A stretch of 64,000 bases of DNA from Podarcis raffonei (Eukaryota > Chordata > Lepidosauria > Squamata > Lacertidae), in contig NC_070616.1 of assembly GCF_027172205.1 (NCBI RefSeq), positions 14,870,001-14,934,000 on the forward strand, read 5' to 3'. Under the pieces are notes generated by a model. The model searched no databases and was not told the DNA's origin. It saw only the letters and a list, made by a program, of their open reading frames with translations. Both the position numbers and the translations under genes were made by a program. Positions within the stretch are counted from its first letter, which is position 1; the number at the start of each line of letters is the position of its first letter. Of the stretch, positions 61,701 to 64,000 are shown one piece after another.

Positions 61701-63563
61701 CAACCTGCCTCCATCTTCCATGGGACAGCCATTTTAATATTTGAAGATGGCTATCTTATCATATCATACCGAGCCGTTCCTGGGAGAAAGCTGATGTTTG
61801 AGTCCTGGTTTCGCTATGGAATGGAGAGGTGAAACAGGCAGTTGACACAATTGCCCCTGAGCACCCTCTGCAGCGTGGTGAAAGCCCAAGTGGCAAATTT
61901 GGTATTATGGAGAGCTCTGGGCGATGAACCAAAGGCTCAAGTTGTGCTCCAAAGCTGACTGAACACTGATTAGCACACATAAACATTGCCTGCCATGTGA
62001 CAGTGCAGGCTGTGAAAATGGCTCATTTTGTGGCTTGCACTGCAACCTCTTGTAGCCGGCCAACAGAGTTATTTTGGACGGTCTTGAGGTTTACTGACTC
62101 CCACTGTGAGGGAGGGACCTCTGGAGCTTCCAAGGACCTGCTGTGACCAGCTAGCTAGGCATTCCAGGGCTAAAGTAACTAATCTTTGGAGCGACCTTGA
62201 GTCCTCAGTCATTGCTTCCAGCACATAGTGGAACGATGGAGCAGTGGAACTCTCTCCTGCAGGTGGCAGTGATGGCCGCACACTTGGATGGCTTTAAAAG
62301 AGGACTGGACAAATTAATGGAGGCTATTGATGGCTAATAGCTCTAATGGCAGCAATGCTCCTGAATACCAGTTGCTGGAAGTCACAAGAGATTGGATTAG
62401 TGCAATCCACTCTATGTGAGGCCTTCCTTGCACGATCTGGAAGCTGCAGTTAGTGCAGAATGCTGCAGCGCAATTGCTGAAGAGACCGAGATCCTATCAG
62501 CATATAGCACCTCCACTCAGAGATCTGCCCTGGGTGCCTATTTGCTAGTGGGTCAAGTTCAAGGTTTTACTCTTGGTATGTAAAGTGCATAACAACATGG
62601 GACCATTTTGCCTGTGAGATCGTCTTACCCCATATACACCCAGTCGACCACTTCAATCTGTGGAACTGGCACTGCTGCAGGTGCCACATAATACCCGTTC
62701 TGCCTTTGTAAGAAATCCATCTTTTAGTGTGGCAGCACTTACAGTGGCGTAGCGTGGGTTGTCAGCACCCGGGGCAAGGCAAGTAATTTGCGCCCCCTAA
62801 CCCGCCCGGGTTGCGCCCGGCCCCCCCTGCACCCCCCACGCTACGCCACTGAGCACTTATACTTTGGAACTCCCTGCCTCTTGATATCAGGCAGGTGCCT
62901 TCATTGTACTCATTTTGGTGCCTGCTAAAAACCACTTTTGTTAGGGCAAGCCTACCCAGATGTTTAGAAAGTCGATGCAAGTTTTAATCTGCTTTTAGTC
63001 TATAATTATTTTAACTTTTTGCAAGTCTTAATTTGTTATTAATTATTCCCATTGATAATTTTATTGTTTTACCTTTTTTGTAAACCACAGTGAGGGCTTT
63101 TTTTCCAATCAAGTGAAGTATATATTTTACGAAACAAATAAAACAAGTCTACTGTTGCCCTCCAGATGTTGTTGTACTACAACTCCCATCACCCCATATC
63201 ATTCACCATGCTAGCTGCTGGAGCTTCTGGGAGTTGGATTTCAGTCATGCCAAGAAAGCGCTGATATATAAACAAAGCTATGGTAGACATTTTGACAAAG
63301 CTCTAGGTCAAGCCTGTTACACTGTATACTTAGTTGCCTTTGAAGTGTTGCTGAATACCTTGCGGCTTCACTTAATACTGCGATGCAGTTTTCTCTGCCG
63401 CATCTCCATGGTGATTCCCCCTTCCTTTCTCTCTCCGCAGTTCCACCCCCTGTCTCTGTGCAACACCAGCGAGGATGAGCACACGGTCCCAGGATTTGTC
63501 TCCATTGTCAAACTGGAACGGCCTGACCGCGATCCCCACCCCTGCCTGTCCTTGGCCAACAAG
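26583..63563 (+). CDS. RNF43: RNF43, transmembrane E3 ubiquitin ligase (first two coding exons; continues right)
   Basis: Exons 26583-26819 and 63441-63563 join in frame (phase 0) to 120 codons. RNF43 is a single-pass RING E3 ligase that removes Frizzled receptors from the plasma membrane and is antagonised by R-spondin/LGR. The part here covers the signal peptide and start of the extracellular protease-associated (PA) domain; the transmembrane segment and RING lie right of the window. [31 protein letters not shown] and [10 protein letters not shown] match the mammalian protein in order. The paralogue ZNRF3 is excluded by the [11 protein letters not shown] leader and by synteny with HSF5. Confidence 0.92.
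27770..27890 (-). mobile_element. CR1-like LINE 3' fragment
   Basis: AAGAGCCTGCTGGATCAGG, GGTCCAGCATCCTG and CCAGATGCCTGTGGGAAA are the reverse complement of the CR1-like 3' end also found at 46188, 48640 and 49385. Confidence 0.65.
28010..28185 (+). mobile_element. tRNA-Ala-like SINE, decayed
   Basis: GGTAGAGCATCCATCTTGC (A-box region), TCTGCCAGTCAAAGTAGA and ACCAGGCAGCTTCATATGA follow the order of the tRNA-Ala-like family. The B box is poorly preserved. Confidence 0.45.
28673..28748 (-). mobile_element. CR1 3'-end fragment or CR1-tailed SINE remnant
   Basis: AGAATCCTAGAACTGCAG, AATTGGAAGGGACC and AGTCCAACCCCCTACAATGC are the reverse complement of the CR1 3' end. No tRNA-like head is preserved. 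Confidence 0.6.
29900..29986. repeat. Fold-back element, left half (split by L1)
   Basis: ATCCACACTATA...CCACTTTAACAGTCATGG...GGAATCCTGGGAACTCTAG. The other half continues at 36034 after the L1 and its duplicated target. A second, uninterrupted member lies at 45190-45372. Confidence 0.6.
30004..30958 (+). promoter_or_regulatory. L1 5' UTR / internal promoter region
   Basis: The first ~250 bases are GC- and CpG-rich and the rest A-rich, as expected for an L1 internal promoter and leader. The first ~420-445 bases are shared with the element at 7774-9675. Promoter function is inferred from family knowledge. Confidence 0.6.
30959..32056 (+). CDS. L1 ORF1 protein (RNA-binding chaperone)
   Basis: 365 residues from ATG at 30959 to TAA. 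ORF1p coats L1 RNA and trimerises. The N-terminus is basic and Ser/Ala-rich; a coiled coil spans about residues 60-155 ([20 protein letters not shown], then [15 protein letters not shown] and [14 protein letters not shown]). The RRM begins at [11 protein letters not shown] and the C-terminal domain includes [18 protein letters not shown] and [11 protein letters not shown]. The frame is complete. Six bases separate it from ORF2, so ORF2 probably relies on unconventional re-initiation, as in mammalian L1. Confidence 0.92.
   Translation: MANEKGKIELAQEKTTRSGRQYKTDITHQRRASTSGAAGTVGTAASQAKPEAMSSEDLLAQALGKINASLENLAKQAAETNKQVAEASAKIDLNTTSINELGKKVNSNTQSIEKLLEELASARKIAEEAKEIATTAQEKIPPVYKKLEDLTLSMIELQGKERNLRIRAVPESEKDNLADFLTKEFTDFWQQDLGKEEFKIVSAFRLGKRQRKNKAKDCLITLRTKEERDKILNLHYQRTLEIEDSFVEIFKDIPKYILDVRAYYRDLVVLLRRNRILFRWEFPQGLSFKYKGRKIRIRTVNDKDKFLKDHEEDLQKEVESGEEPIASGKGILDIANLSFGLLGPGKDTPPTEKEQQLGAVGGKTK
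32063..35787 (+). pseudogene. L1 ORF2 (endonuclease-reverse transcriptase), two disabling changes
   Basis: Begins [14 protein letters not shown]. Endonuclease hallmarks are present: WNCNG, CLQETH, GDMNG, RIDQIW and SDHNAV. The reverse transcriptase has [57 protein letters not shown] and the catalytic FADD. A C-terminal zinc knuckle CWKC-x8-H-x4-C follows. A TAA at 33965-33967 interrupts the frame between the AEKAFD and GTRQGCP motifs, and a frameshift lies near 34800-34830; the second frame then runs to 35787. Total length (~1240 codons) is normal for L1. All key catalytic residues remain, so the copy is recently dead rather than ancient. Confidence 0.92.
36034..36130. repeat. Fold-back element, right half
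   Basis: CAGGACTATAATTCCCAGAG...GGCATGGATGTGCCCTATAGTGTGTGG. Its end is the inverted counterpart of the left half at 29900 (CCACACTATA against TATAGTGTGTGG). Confidence 0.6.
36131..36836. other. RNF43 intron 2 between L1 and the TIR element
   Basis: About 700 bases with no gene or repeat I could identify. Confidence 0.5.
36839..38286. mobile_element. Non-autonomous TIR DNA transposon with internal minisatellite
   Basis: Ends CCGTATTTTTCGCTCTATAA at the left and the inverted ATAGAGGGAAAAATACGG at the right, with subterminal CACGCAC/GCGTGT repeats; bounded by TA on both sides (36837-36838 and 38287-38288). The TA target suggests the Tc1/mariner group or another TA-targeting superfamily. No transposase is encoded. 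The interior is dominated by a 154-bp tandem array (36950-37790) and a GC-rich stretch with C homopolymers. Confidence 0.7.
36950..37790. repeat. 154-bp minisatellite array, ~5.4 units
   Basis: The landmark GATCCTGAGGATCCATGTGG starts at 37011, 37165, 37319, 37473 and 37627 (spacing exactly 154), then at 37749 (a 122-bp shortened unit). Units 1 and 3 read CACGTTTTTGCACC where units 2 and 4 read CACATTTTTGTACC, so the array behaves as a 308-bp dimer. Overlapping minus-strand reading frames through it are artefacts; 154 is not a multiple of three. Confidence 0.92.
38400..41909. other. RNF43 intron 2, middle part
   Basis: The part near 38720-38900 (TTCAAGGGCAGTCCAATAG, GCATTGCAGCAGTCCATCC) resembles the minus strand of an L2-like LINE (the LDYCNA region), weakly. 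The interval 39200-41900 shows pyrimidine-rich stretches (40000-40220) but no gene or confident repeat. Confidence 0.4.
41910..43004 (+). mobile_element. CR1 LINE, 5'-truncated, with open RT frame
   Basis: A 1.1 kb copy with an uninterrupted frame of over 330 codons to the TGA at 42910-42912. It covers the reverse-transcriptase C-terminal half: [20 protein letters not shown], the catalytic FADD in [57 protein letters not shown] and the [10 protein letters not shown] end. The 3' UTR ends in ATTCTATG repeats, the diagnostic CR1 terminus. No target duplication is expected for CR1. The open frame indicates a relatively young insertion. Confidence 0.93.
43089..43460 (-). mobile_element. L2-like LINE 3' fragment
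   Basis: TTTATTTATTTCATAAAATG at the left, then ACAAAAATGTTCTTAGCAAG and AGGGAGTTCCTGAGTACAGG, in the order seen in the related minus-strand fragments at 46450 and 54225. Confidence 0.5.
43815..44165 (-). mobile_element. Sauria-type tRNA SINE with BovB-like tail
   Basis: On the minus strand it starts GGGACGTGGGTGGCG, has a B box GGTTCGAATCC and a conserved body (GTAGATAAATAGGTACCGC), and ends CAGAGTCGTCCACAACTGG then TACTTTTACCTTTACC. The GAGTCG..CAC.ACTGG block resembles the BovB 3' end, which is the known arrangement of Sauria SINEs. Full-length or nearly so. Confidence 0.8.
44245..44600 (+). mobile_element. CR1 fragment, plus strand
   Basis: Encodes a decayed FSLEKRR...[12 protein letters not shown], then [22 protein letters not shown], followed by a CR1 3' UTR. 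The same part is intact at 42620-42912. Confidence 0.75.
44615..44793 (+). mobile_element. CR1-like LINE 3' end (sense orientation)
   Basis: CCAGTTGCTGGAAACC, GGGAGAGCTCTTGC, CAGGATGCTGAACTAGATGG and CCTGTGTTCTCAT are the sense version of the AGTCCAGCATCCTGTTCTC family. Confidence 0.7.
45190..45372. repeat. Fold-back (MITE-like) repeat
   Basis: Inverted arms: ATTAACAGTCATGGTTTCC...GAATTCTGGGAACTGTAG and CTACAATTCCCAGAGTTCC...GACTGCTAGACCAG. It is the uninterrupted relative of the element that the L1 split at 29900/36130. Confidence 0.6.
45580..45770 (-). mobile_element. tRNA-derived SINE (GTGGTGTAGTGGTTAG family)
   Basis: Tail-side CCCATCTTTTTCTCTAAGGA and AGCTTGAGGTGGTGTACAT, then CCAACAACC-like and GGTCACCCAGTGAG blocks in reverse orientation. 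The head is partly decayed. Confidence 0.55.
46188..46452 (-). mobile_element. CR1-like LINE 3' fragment
   Basis: CTGGATCAGGCCAGTGGC, AGTCCAGCATCCTGTTCTC, TCCATGAATTTGTCTAATCC, AGCCATCCAAGTCGGTGGCC and TTTAACTATGCACTGTG are in consensus order; this is one of the best preserved copies. Confidence 0.8.
46453..46865 (-). mobile_element. L2-like LINE 3' fragment
   Basis: The minus strand reads [11 protein letters not shown]...SLPRE then a KTVLF-type end, the C-terminus of L2-clade ORF2, followed by a 3' UTR that ends near 46470. Confidence 0.65.
46866..47085 (-). mobile_element. tRNA-derived SINE (GTGGTGTAGTGGTTAG family)
   Basis: Reverse orientation: TATATCCCAAGGAGCTCAAG, ACAACCTGGTGAGGTAGG, CCACCCAGTGAGC and a B box (GGATTTGAACCC on the + strand) with a decayed A-box end. 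Confidence 0.65.
47466..47552. repeat. Fold-back repeat (ACTACAGCTCC/GGAGCTGTAGT)
   Basis: GACTACAGCTCCAAATTCTA is followed by the inverted TAGGAGCTGTAGTCCAAGAT and a TGGAGGGCACTAGCTTGGG end. Same family as 4240-4345 and 63154-63235. Confidence 0.6.
47690..47895 (+). mobile_element. CR1-like LINE fragment, sense
   Basis: Encodes [15 protein letters not shown] and LNYGTPSPW, then [17 protein letters not shown] with minor breaks, the ORF2 C-terminus of the CR1-like family, followed by GCTACTAGCCATGAAGGC. Confidence 0.75.
47911..48042 (-). mobile_element. SINE: tRNA-Lys-like head joined to CR1 tail
   Basis: The minus strand reads GAGACTCTTAATCTCAGAGT (anticodon arm of tRNA-Lys with CTT), then TGGGTTTGAGC (B box) and CATTGGGC, matching tRNA-Lys(CTT) through the acceptor side. 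It continues with AAAAGTTTCCTGCATTGCAG and the CR1 3' end GGGGGCTGAG...GTCCCTTCCAACTCTAC. The cloverleaf is decayed and no mature tRNA is expected. Confidence 0.8.
48640..49110 (-). mobile_element. CR1-like LINE fragment, split by a BovB insertion
   Basis: Consensus blocks GGTCCAGCATCCTGTTCTC and CTAGTAGCCATTGATAGC lie left of the BovB piece; CCTCCATGAATTGGTCCAATCC and AATCTCCCAATGTTCAATTT lie right of it. The order is uninterrupted if the BovB piece is ignored. Confidence 0.75.
48838..48921 (-). mobile_element. BovB (RTE) LINE 3'-end fragment
   Basis: The minus strand reads GTGCCTGGCGTTCTCTGG, TCCATGGGGTCACGAAGAGT and CGGTCACGACTAAACGACT, then an AACAAC-type tail. This is the characteristic BovB 3' end. 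It sits inside a CR1-like LINE. Confidence 0.85.
49385..49640 (-). mobile_element. CR1-like LINE 3' fragment
   Basis: TTGCTGGATCAGGTCAGTGG, AGTCCAGCATCCTGTTCTC and CAGCAACTGGTATTCAGAAG in consensus order. The right end (to about 49750) becomes uncertain. Confidence 0.75.
49915..50030 (-). mobile_element. tRNA-Ala-like SINE fragment
   Basis: GTTGGTCCAGTGTTGTCTCC, GGACTGGCAGCA and CATTCCCAGCCCTCCCTGGA are the reverse complement of the body of this family; the head is missing. Confidence 0.5.
50052..50203 (-). mobile_element. SINE: tRNA-Ile-like head joined to CR1 tail
   Basis: The minus strand reads ATAGCTCAGTTGGTAAGAGC (A box), GTGGTGCTGATAATGCC (anticodon arm, tRNA-Ile-like with GAT) and CAGGTTTGATTCCC (B box), then a short linker and the CR1 3' end GGGGGTTGGACC...TCCAACTTGATGATT with a TTCTATG end. 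Confidence 0.8.
50328..50460 (-). mobile_element. tRNA-Ala-like SINE, decayed
   Basis: GGAAGCTGATCTATACAGG, CAGCTCAGTATATGC, CTGGAGATGCCTGGAATTGA (reverse of the B box) and GATGCTCTGTCACT in order. Confidence 0.55.
50525..50665 (-). mobile_element. tRNA-Ala-like SINE, decayed
   Basis: GAAGCTGCCTAATACCAAGT, GCCGTTGG, AGTATTGTCTACACAGACTG and GCAGCAGCTCTCCAGG follow the reverse order of the family; the head is replaced by diverged sequence. Confidence 0.55.
50888..51150 (+). mobile_element. CR1-like LINE 3' end, sense
   Basis: GTGTATAAAATAGTGCCC at the left and TTGCAGGGGGTTGGGCTAG, ATGACCCTTGGAGCCCCTT, CCAACTCCACAATTCAATG at the right give a decayed CR1 3' end. Confidence 0.65.
51385..51595 (-). 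mobile_element. CR1-like LINE 3' fragment (left arm of an inverted pair)
   Basis: AGTTCAGCATCCTCTTTTC, CCACAAGCAGGATCC, CTGAGGTTTCCAGCAACTGG and CATTCAGAAGCATCACTGCC in order. A sense copy of the same 3' end follows at once. Confidence 0.7.
51598..51711 (+). mobile_element. CR1-like LINE 3' end, sense (right arm)
   Basis: GTTCCCCACTGGGGCCACTG, GGACTTGATGGGCCACCAG, CCTGATCCAGCAGGCTCTTC and TTCTGTTCTTAAG form the sense 3' terminus; the L1 tail fragment has inserted at its end. Confidence 0.7.
51712..51956 (+). mobile_element. L1 3'-end fragment, 5'-truncated
   Basis: About 245 bases ending GTAAATAAAATTTCCAATAA, a T run and an A-rich tail, flanked by a 10-bp duplication AAGAAGGGAC at 51702-51711 and 51957-51966. 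This fits target-primed insertion. The sequence differs from the 3' UTR of the L1 at 30004, so it belongs to another L1 subfamily. Confidence 0.7.
52719..52757. repeat. (GA)n microsatellite
   Basis: A pure GA tract of about 20 units. Confidence 0.9.
53590..54055 (+). mobile_element. CR1-like LINE 3' part, sense
   Basis: Encodes, with breaks, [40 protein letters not shown] and [14 protein letters not shown], then the 3' UTR with CAGCATGCTGGACTAGATGG and ATCCAGAAGGCCCTTC. It is the longest sense copy of this family here. Confidence 0.8.
54061..54206 (-). mobile_element. SINE: tRNA-Ile-like head joined to CR1 tail
   Basis: The minus strand reads AATAGCTCAGTTGGTTAGAG, TGATAACGCCAAGGTTGC, GGTTCGATTCCTGTATGGG, in close agreement with tRNA-Ile. 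It then has the CR1 3' end TGCATTGCAGGGGGTTGG...CCCTTCCGGCTATGATTCTAT. It is the better preserved of the two Ile-type copies. Confidence 0.85.
54225..54560 (-). mobile_element. L2-like LINE 3' fragment
   Basis: The minus strand encodes [20 protein letters not shown], then [20 protein letters not shown], a clear L2-clade ORF2 C-terminus, followed by the 3' UTR. Confidence 0.7.
54700..54770 (-). mobile_element. CR1 3'-end fragment
   Basis: GTATAGAATTGTTGAGCTGA, AAGGAATCCC and CATCTAGTCCAGCCCCCCGC are the reverse complement of the CR1 3' end. Confidence 0.65.
54885..55115 (-). mobile_element. CR1-like LINE 3' fragment
   Basis: CCAGTCCAGCAATCCTGTTC, CAATCAGATGCCTCAATGGG, GGTTTCCAGCAACTGGTATT and GGAAGTGAGTTCCACAG in consensus order; its end is interrupted by the MITE at 55123. 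Confidence 0.7.
55123..55345. mobile_element. TIR MITE, copy 1 (GTGGTACCTCGGGTTA ends)
   Basis: Terminal inverted repeats CAGTGGTACCTCGGGTTAAG and GTAACCCGAGGTACCACTG bound 223 bases with internal CTTAACC/GGTTAAG repeats. The right flank is TA and the left is CA, consistent with a TA target that has mutated once. No coding capacity. Confidence 0.75.
55375..55570 (+). mobile_element. CR1 3' fragment, sense
   Basis: Encodes a decayed [17 protein letters not shown]...[15 protein letters not shown], then TGCATTGCAGGGGGTTGGG and an end CTCAACTCCATGATTCGA. Confidence 0.7.
56288..56470 (+). mobile_element. tRNA-derived SINE (GTGGTTAGAG family)
   Basis: GCCAGTGTGGTTTTTGTGG (A-box region), GGTTCAAATCCCC (B box), then AGCTCCTTGGAGGAGAAGC and GGGATATAAACACAATAA, ending in an A/T-rich tail. 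Confidence 0.75.
57334..57569. mobile_element. TIR MITE, copy 2, opposite orientation to copy 1
   Basis: CCATGGTACCTCGGGTTACA at the left and ACTTAACCCAAGGTACCACTG at the right, flanked by TA on both sides. The block GAGAACAGAAATCGTG...GAGGCCCCATTAGC is the reverse complement of the interior of copy 1. Confidence 0.78.
57572..58590. other. RNF43 intron 2 interval without recognised genes
   Basis: Contains two loosely similar AT-rich stretches with TTTTCACAC.CCTGCAAAT (about 58015 and 58115), perhaps a local duplication, and an AT-rich repeat at about 58310-58560 similar in texture to 12960-13250. Confidence 0.35.
58592..58800 (+). mobile_element. tRNA-derived SINE (GTGGTTAGAG family)
   Basis: AGCCAGCGTGGCACAGTGG (A-box region), GGGTTCGAATCCC (B box), CACTGGGTGACCTTGG and a TAAGTAAATAAATAAA tail. 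Confidence 0.75.
58815..59280 (-). mobile_element. CR1-like LINE 3' fragment, split by a TIR element
   Basis: Left part: TCCTGCTGGTTCAGGCCGAT, GGCCCATCTACCCCAGC. Right part: GCCTGCCAGATGTCTATGGG, AAACCTGCAAGCAGGATTC, CTACTGGCATTCAGGAGCG. The two halves are in family order. Confidence 0.65.
58892..59169. mobile_element. Small TIR element (AGGGGTGCCA ends)
   Basis: AGGGGTGCCAACTT at the left and the inverted GCTGGCACCCCT at the right, with internal CCCCTCAATATT/AATATTGAGGGGG repeats. Target duplication was not found, so class is undecided. Confidence 0.5.
60840..61085 (+). mobile_element. CR1 3' fragment, sense
   Basis: Encodes [20 protein letters not shown] then [17 protein letters not shown] with only minor decay, and ends AATTCTATGATTCTAACC, the CR1 terminus. 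Confidence 0.85.
61450..61750 (-). mobile_element. CR1 3' fragment, minus strand
   Basis: Starts AGAATCATAGAATTGTAGGG, includes CCACTGTCGAACAGCTCTTA, AAGATCTTCCTGATGTTTAG and ATTTGAAGATGGCTATCTTA: the reverse complement of the CR1 ORF2 terminus and 3' UTR. Confidence 0.85.
62225..62390 (+). mobile_element. CR1-like LINE fragment, sense
   Basis: GTGGAACTCTCTCCTGCAGG, CTTGGATGGCTTTAAAAGAG and ACCAGTTGCTGGAAGTCACA, the sense order of the family. Confidence 0.7.
62395..63135 (+). mobile_element. L2-like LINE 3' part, sense, split by a hAT MITE
   Basis: Encodes, with breaks, [39 protein letters not shown], and after the [24 protein letters not shown], the order of L2-clade ORF2, followed by a 3' UTR that ends near 63135. 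Confidence 0.8.
62742..62851. mobile_element. hAT-type MITE, 110 bp
   Basis: Perfect inverted ends CAGTGGCGTAGCGTGGG and CCCACGCTACGCCACTG; flanked by an 8-bp duplication AGCACTTA at 62734-62741 and 62852-62859. An 8-bp duplication and CAG...CTG-type ends are the hAT signature. It sits in the L2 ORF2 remnant. Confidence 0.88.
63154..63235. repeat. Fold-back repeat (TACTACAACTCCCATC family)
   Basis: CTGTTGCCCTCCAGATGTTG, TACTACAACTCCCATC and the inverted TTCTGGGAGTTGGA arm; related to 4240-4345 and 47466-47552. Confidence 0.6.
63441..63563 (+). CDS. RNF43: RNF43 coding exon 3 (PA domain continued)
   Basis: 41 codons between acceptor TCTCTCCGCAG and donor GTATGTGTG at 63564, phase 0 on both sides. 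It encodes [19 protein letters not shown] then [20 protein letters not shown], part of the extracellular PA domain bound by R-spondin. The LCNxS sequon (N-glycosylation candidate NTS) and the paired cysteines fit the mammalian protein. Confidence 0.92.
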
Positions 63564-63929
63564 GTATGTGTGTGCATGTCGTTGCAATCAGAGCAGACCT
63601 GACAATCTCCTTTCCTCCCACTTTGCAAAACTTTGTGATCAGCTTCCTACACTACTATATTGCCAATCAGGAGCACAGCGGCTCCATTCTGCATTCCATT
63701 TCCATCTGCTAAATTTATATGCATAGATGGCTCTGGGTAAGTTAATAGGGCAGAGGCCCAGCGTCCCTCCAGCGCTGCCCTTTGTGGTATATCCGGCTTC
63801 CCTGTAAGCAAGGTAAAATAGTTCTCCAATTCTTCATAGTCTCTGTTTCCTTGGGATTTCCGCTGCGAAAAGGCAGTGCAATTTGGGGCAACATCCTTGA
63901 TGGAGTCCCTGATCGGTCCTTCGTTTCCA

Positions 63930-64000
63930 GTAGCTGGAAATTGCAGGATGGGAGAGATGCTGCTACTGCTGCTGCACTCAGGTCCTGCTTGCGGGTTTCT
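63930..64000 (+). mobile_element. CR1-like LINE 3' end, sense, cut by window edge
   Basis: TAGCTGGAAATTGCAGGATG and CTCAGGTCCTGCTTGCGGG match the sense CR1-like 3' UTR (compare 44640-44700). Confidence 0.6.

Overview
The window is vertebrate nuclear DNA, most likely from a squamate reptile (lizard or snake). It holds spliced vertebrate genes with GT-AG introns, a CpG-rich promoter exon, and a repeat mix of CR1, L2 and L1 LINEs, a BovB (RTE) tail, a tRNA-derived SINE whose 3' tail resembles BovB (Sauria-SINE type), and several small TIR elements. This mixture is typical of squamates. The species cannot be named from the sequence alone.

Three host genes lie head to tail on the + strand, in the same transcriptional order as on human 17q22. 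They are MTMR4 (only the last coding exon, 1700-1877, and its 3' UTR), HSF5 (complete, six coding exons between 6141 and 21762, 674 codons plus stop) and RNF43 (first two coding exons, 26583-26819 and 63441-63563, separated by a 36.6 kb intron; the gene runs off the right edge). All HSF5 and RNF43 exon junctions were placed by reading frame, splice phase and remembered similarity to the mammalian proteins. The frames join without a break.

Layout: 1-1699 MTMR4 intron with CR1 debris; 1700 to about 3900 MTMR4 last exon and 3' UTR; 3900-5700 intergenic; 5700-6930 CpG island with HSF5 exon 1; 6916-21691 HSF5 introns and exons, with a 1.9 kb L1-derived non-autonomous element in intron 1; 21763 to about 24600 repeat-poor 3' flank; 24600-26582 probable RNF43 upstream region; 26820-63440 RNF43 intron 2. 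That intron holds a nearly intact 6.0 kb L1 with a 17-bp target duplication, a 1.45 kb TIR element carrying a 154-bp minisatellite, a 1.1 kb CR1 with an open reverse-transcriptase reading frame, and a dense mosaic of CR1, L2, SINE and MITE fragments from 43 kb onward.

The most interesting signals are in the mobile fraction. First, a short L1 derivative (7774-9675) shares its 5' UTR and 3' end with the full-length L1 but encodes a different 204-codon protein and lacks ORF2. Second, SINEs with tRNA-Ile-like and tRNA-Lys-like heads are fused to the same CR1 tail. Third, a TIR element contains an alternating (dimeric) 154-bp tandem array. Among host genes, HSF5 carries long Gly/Ser inserts in both loops of its DNA-binding domain.
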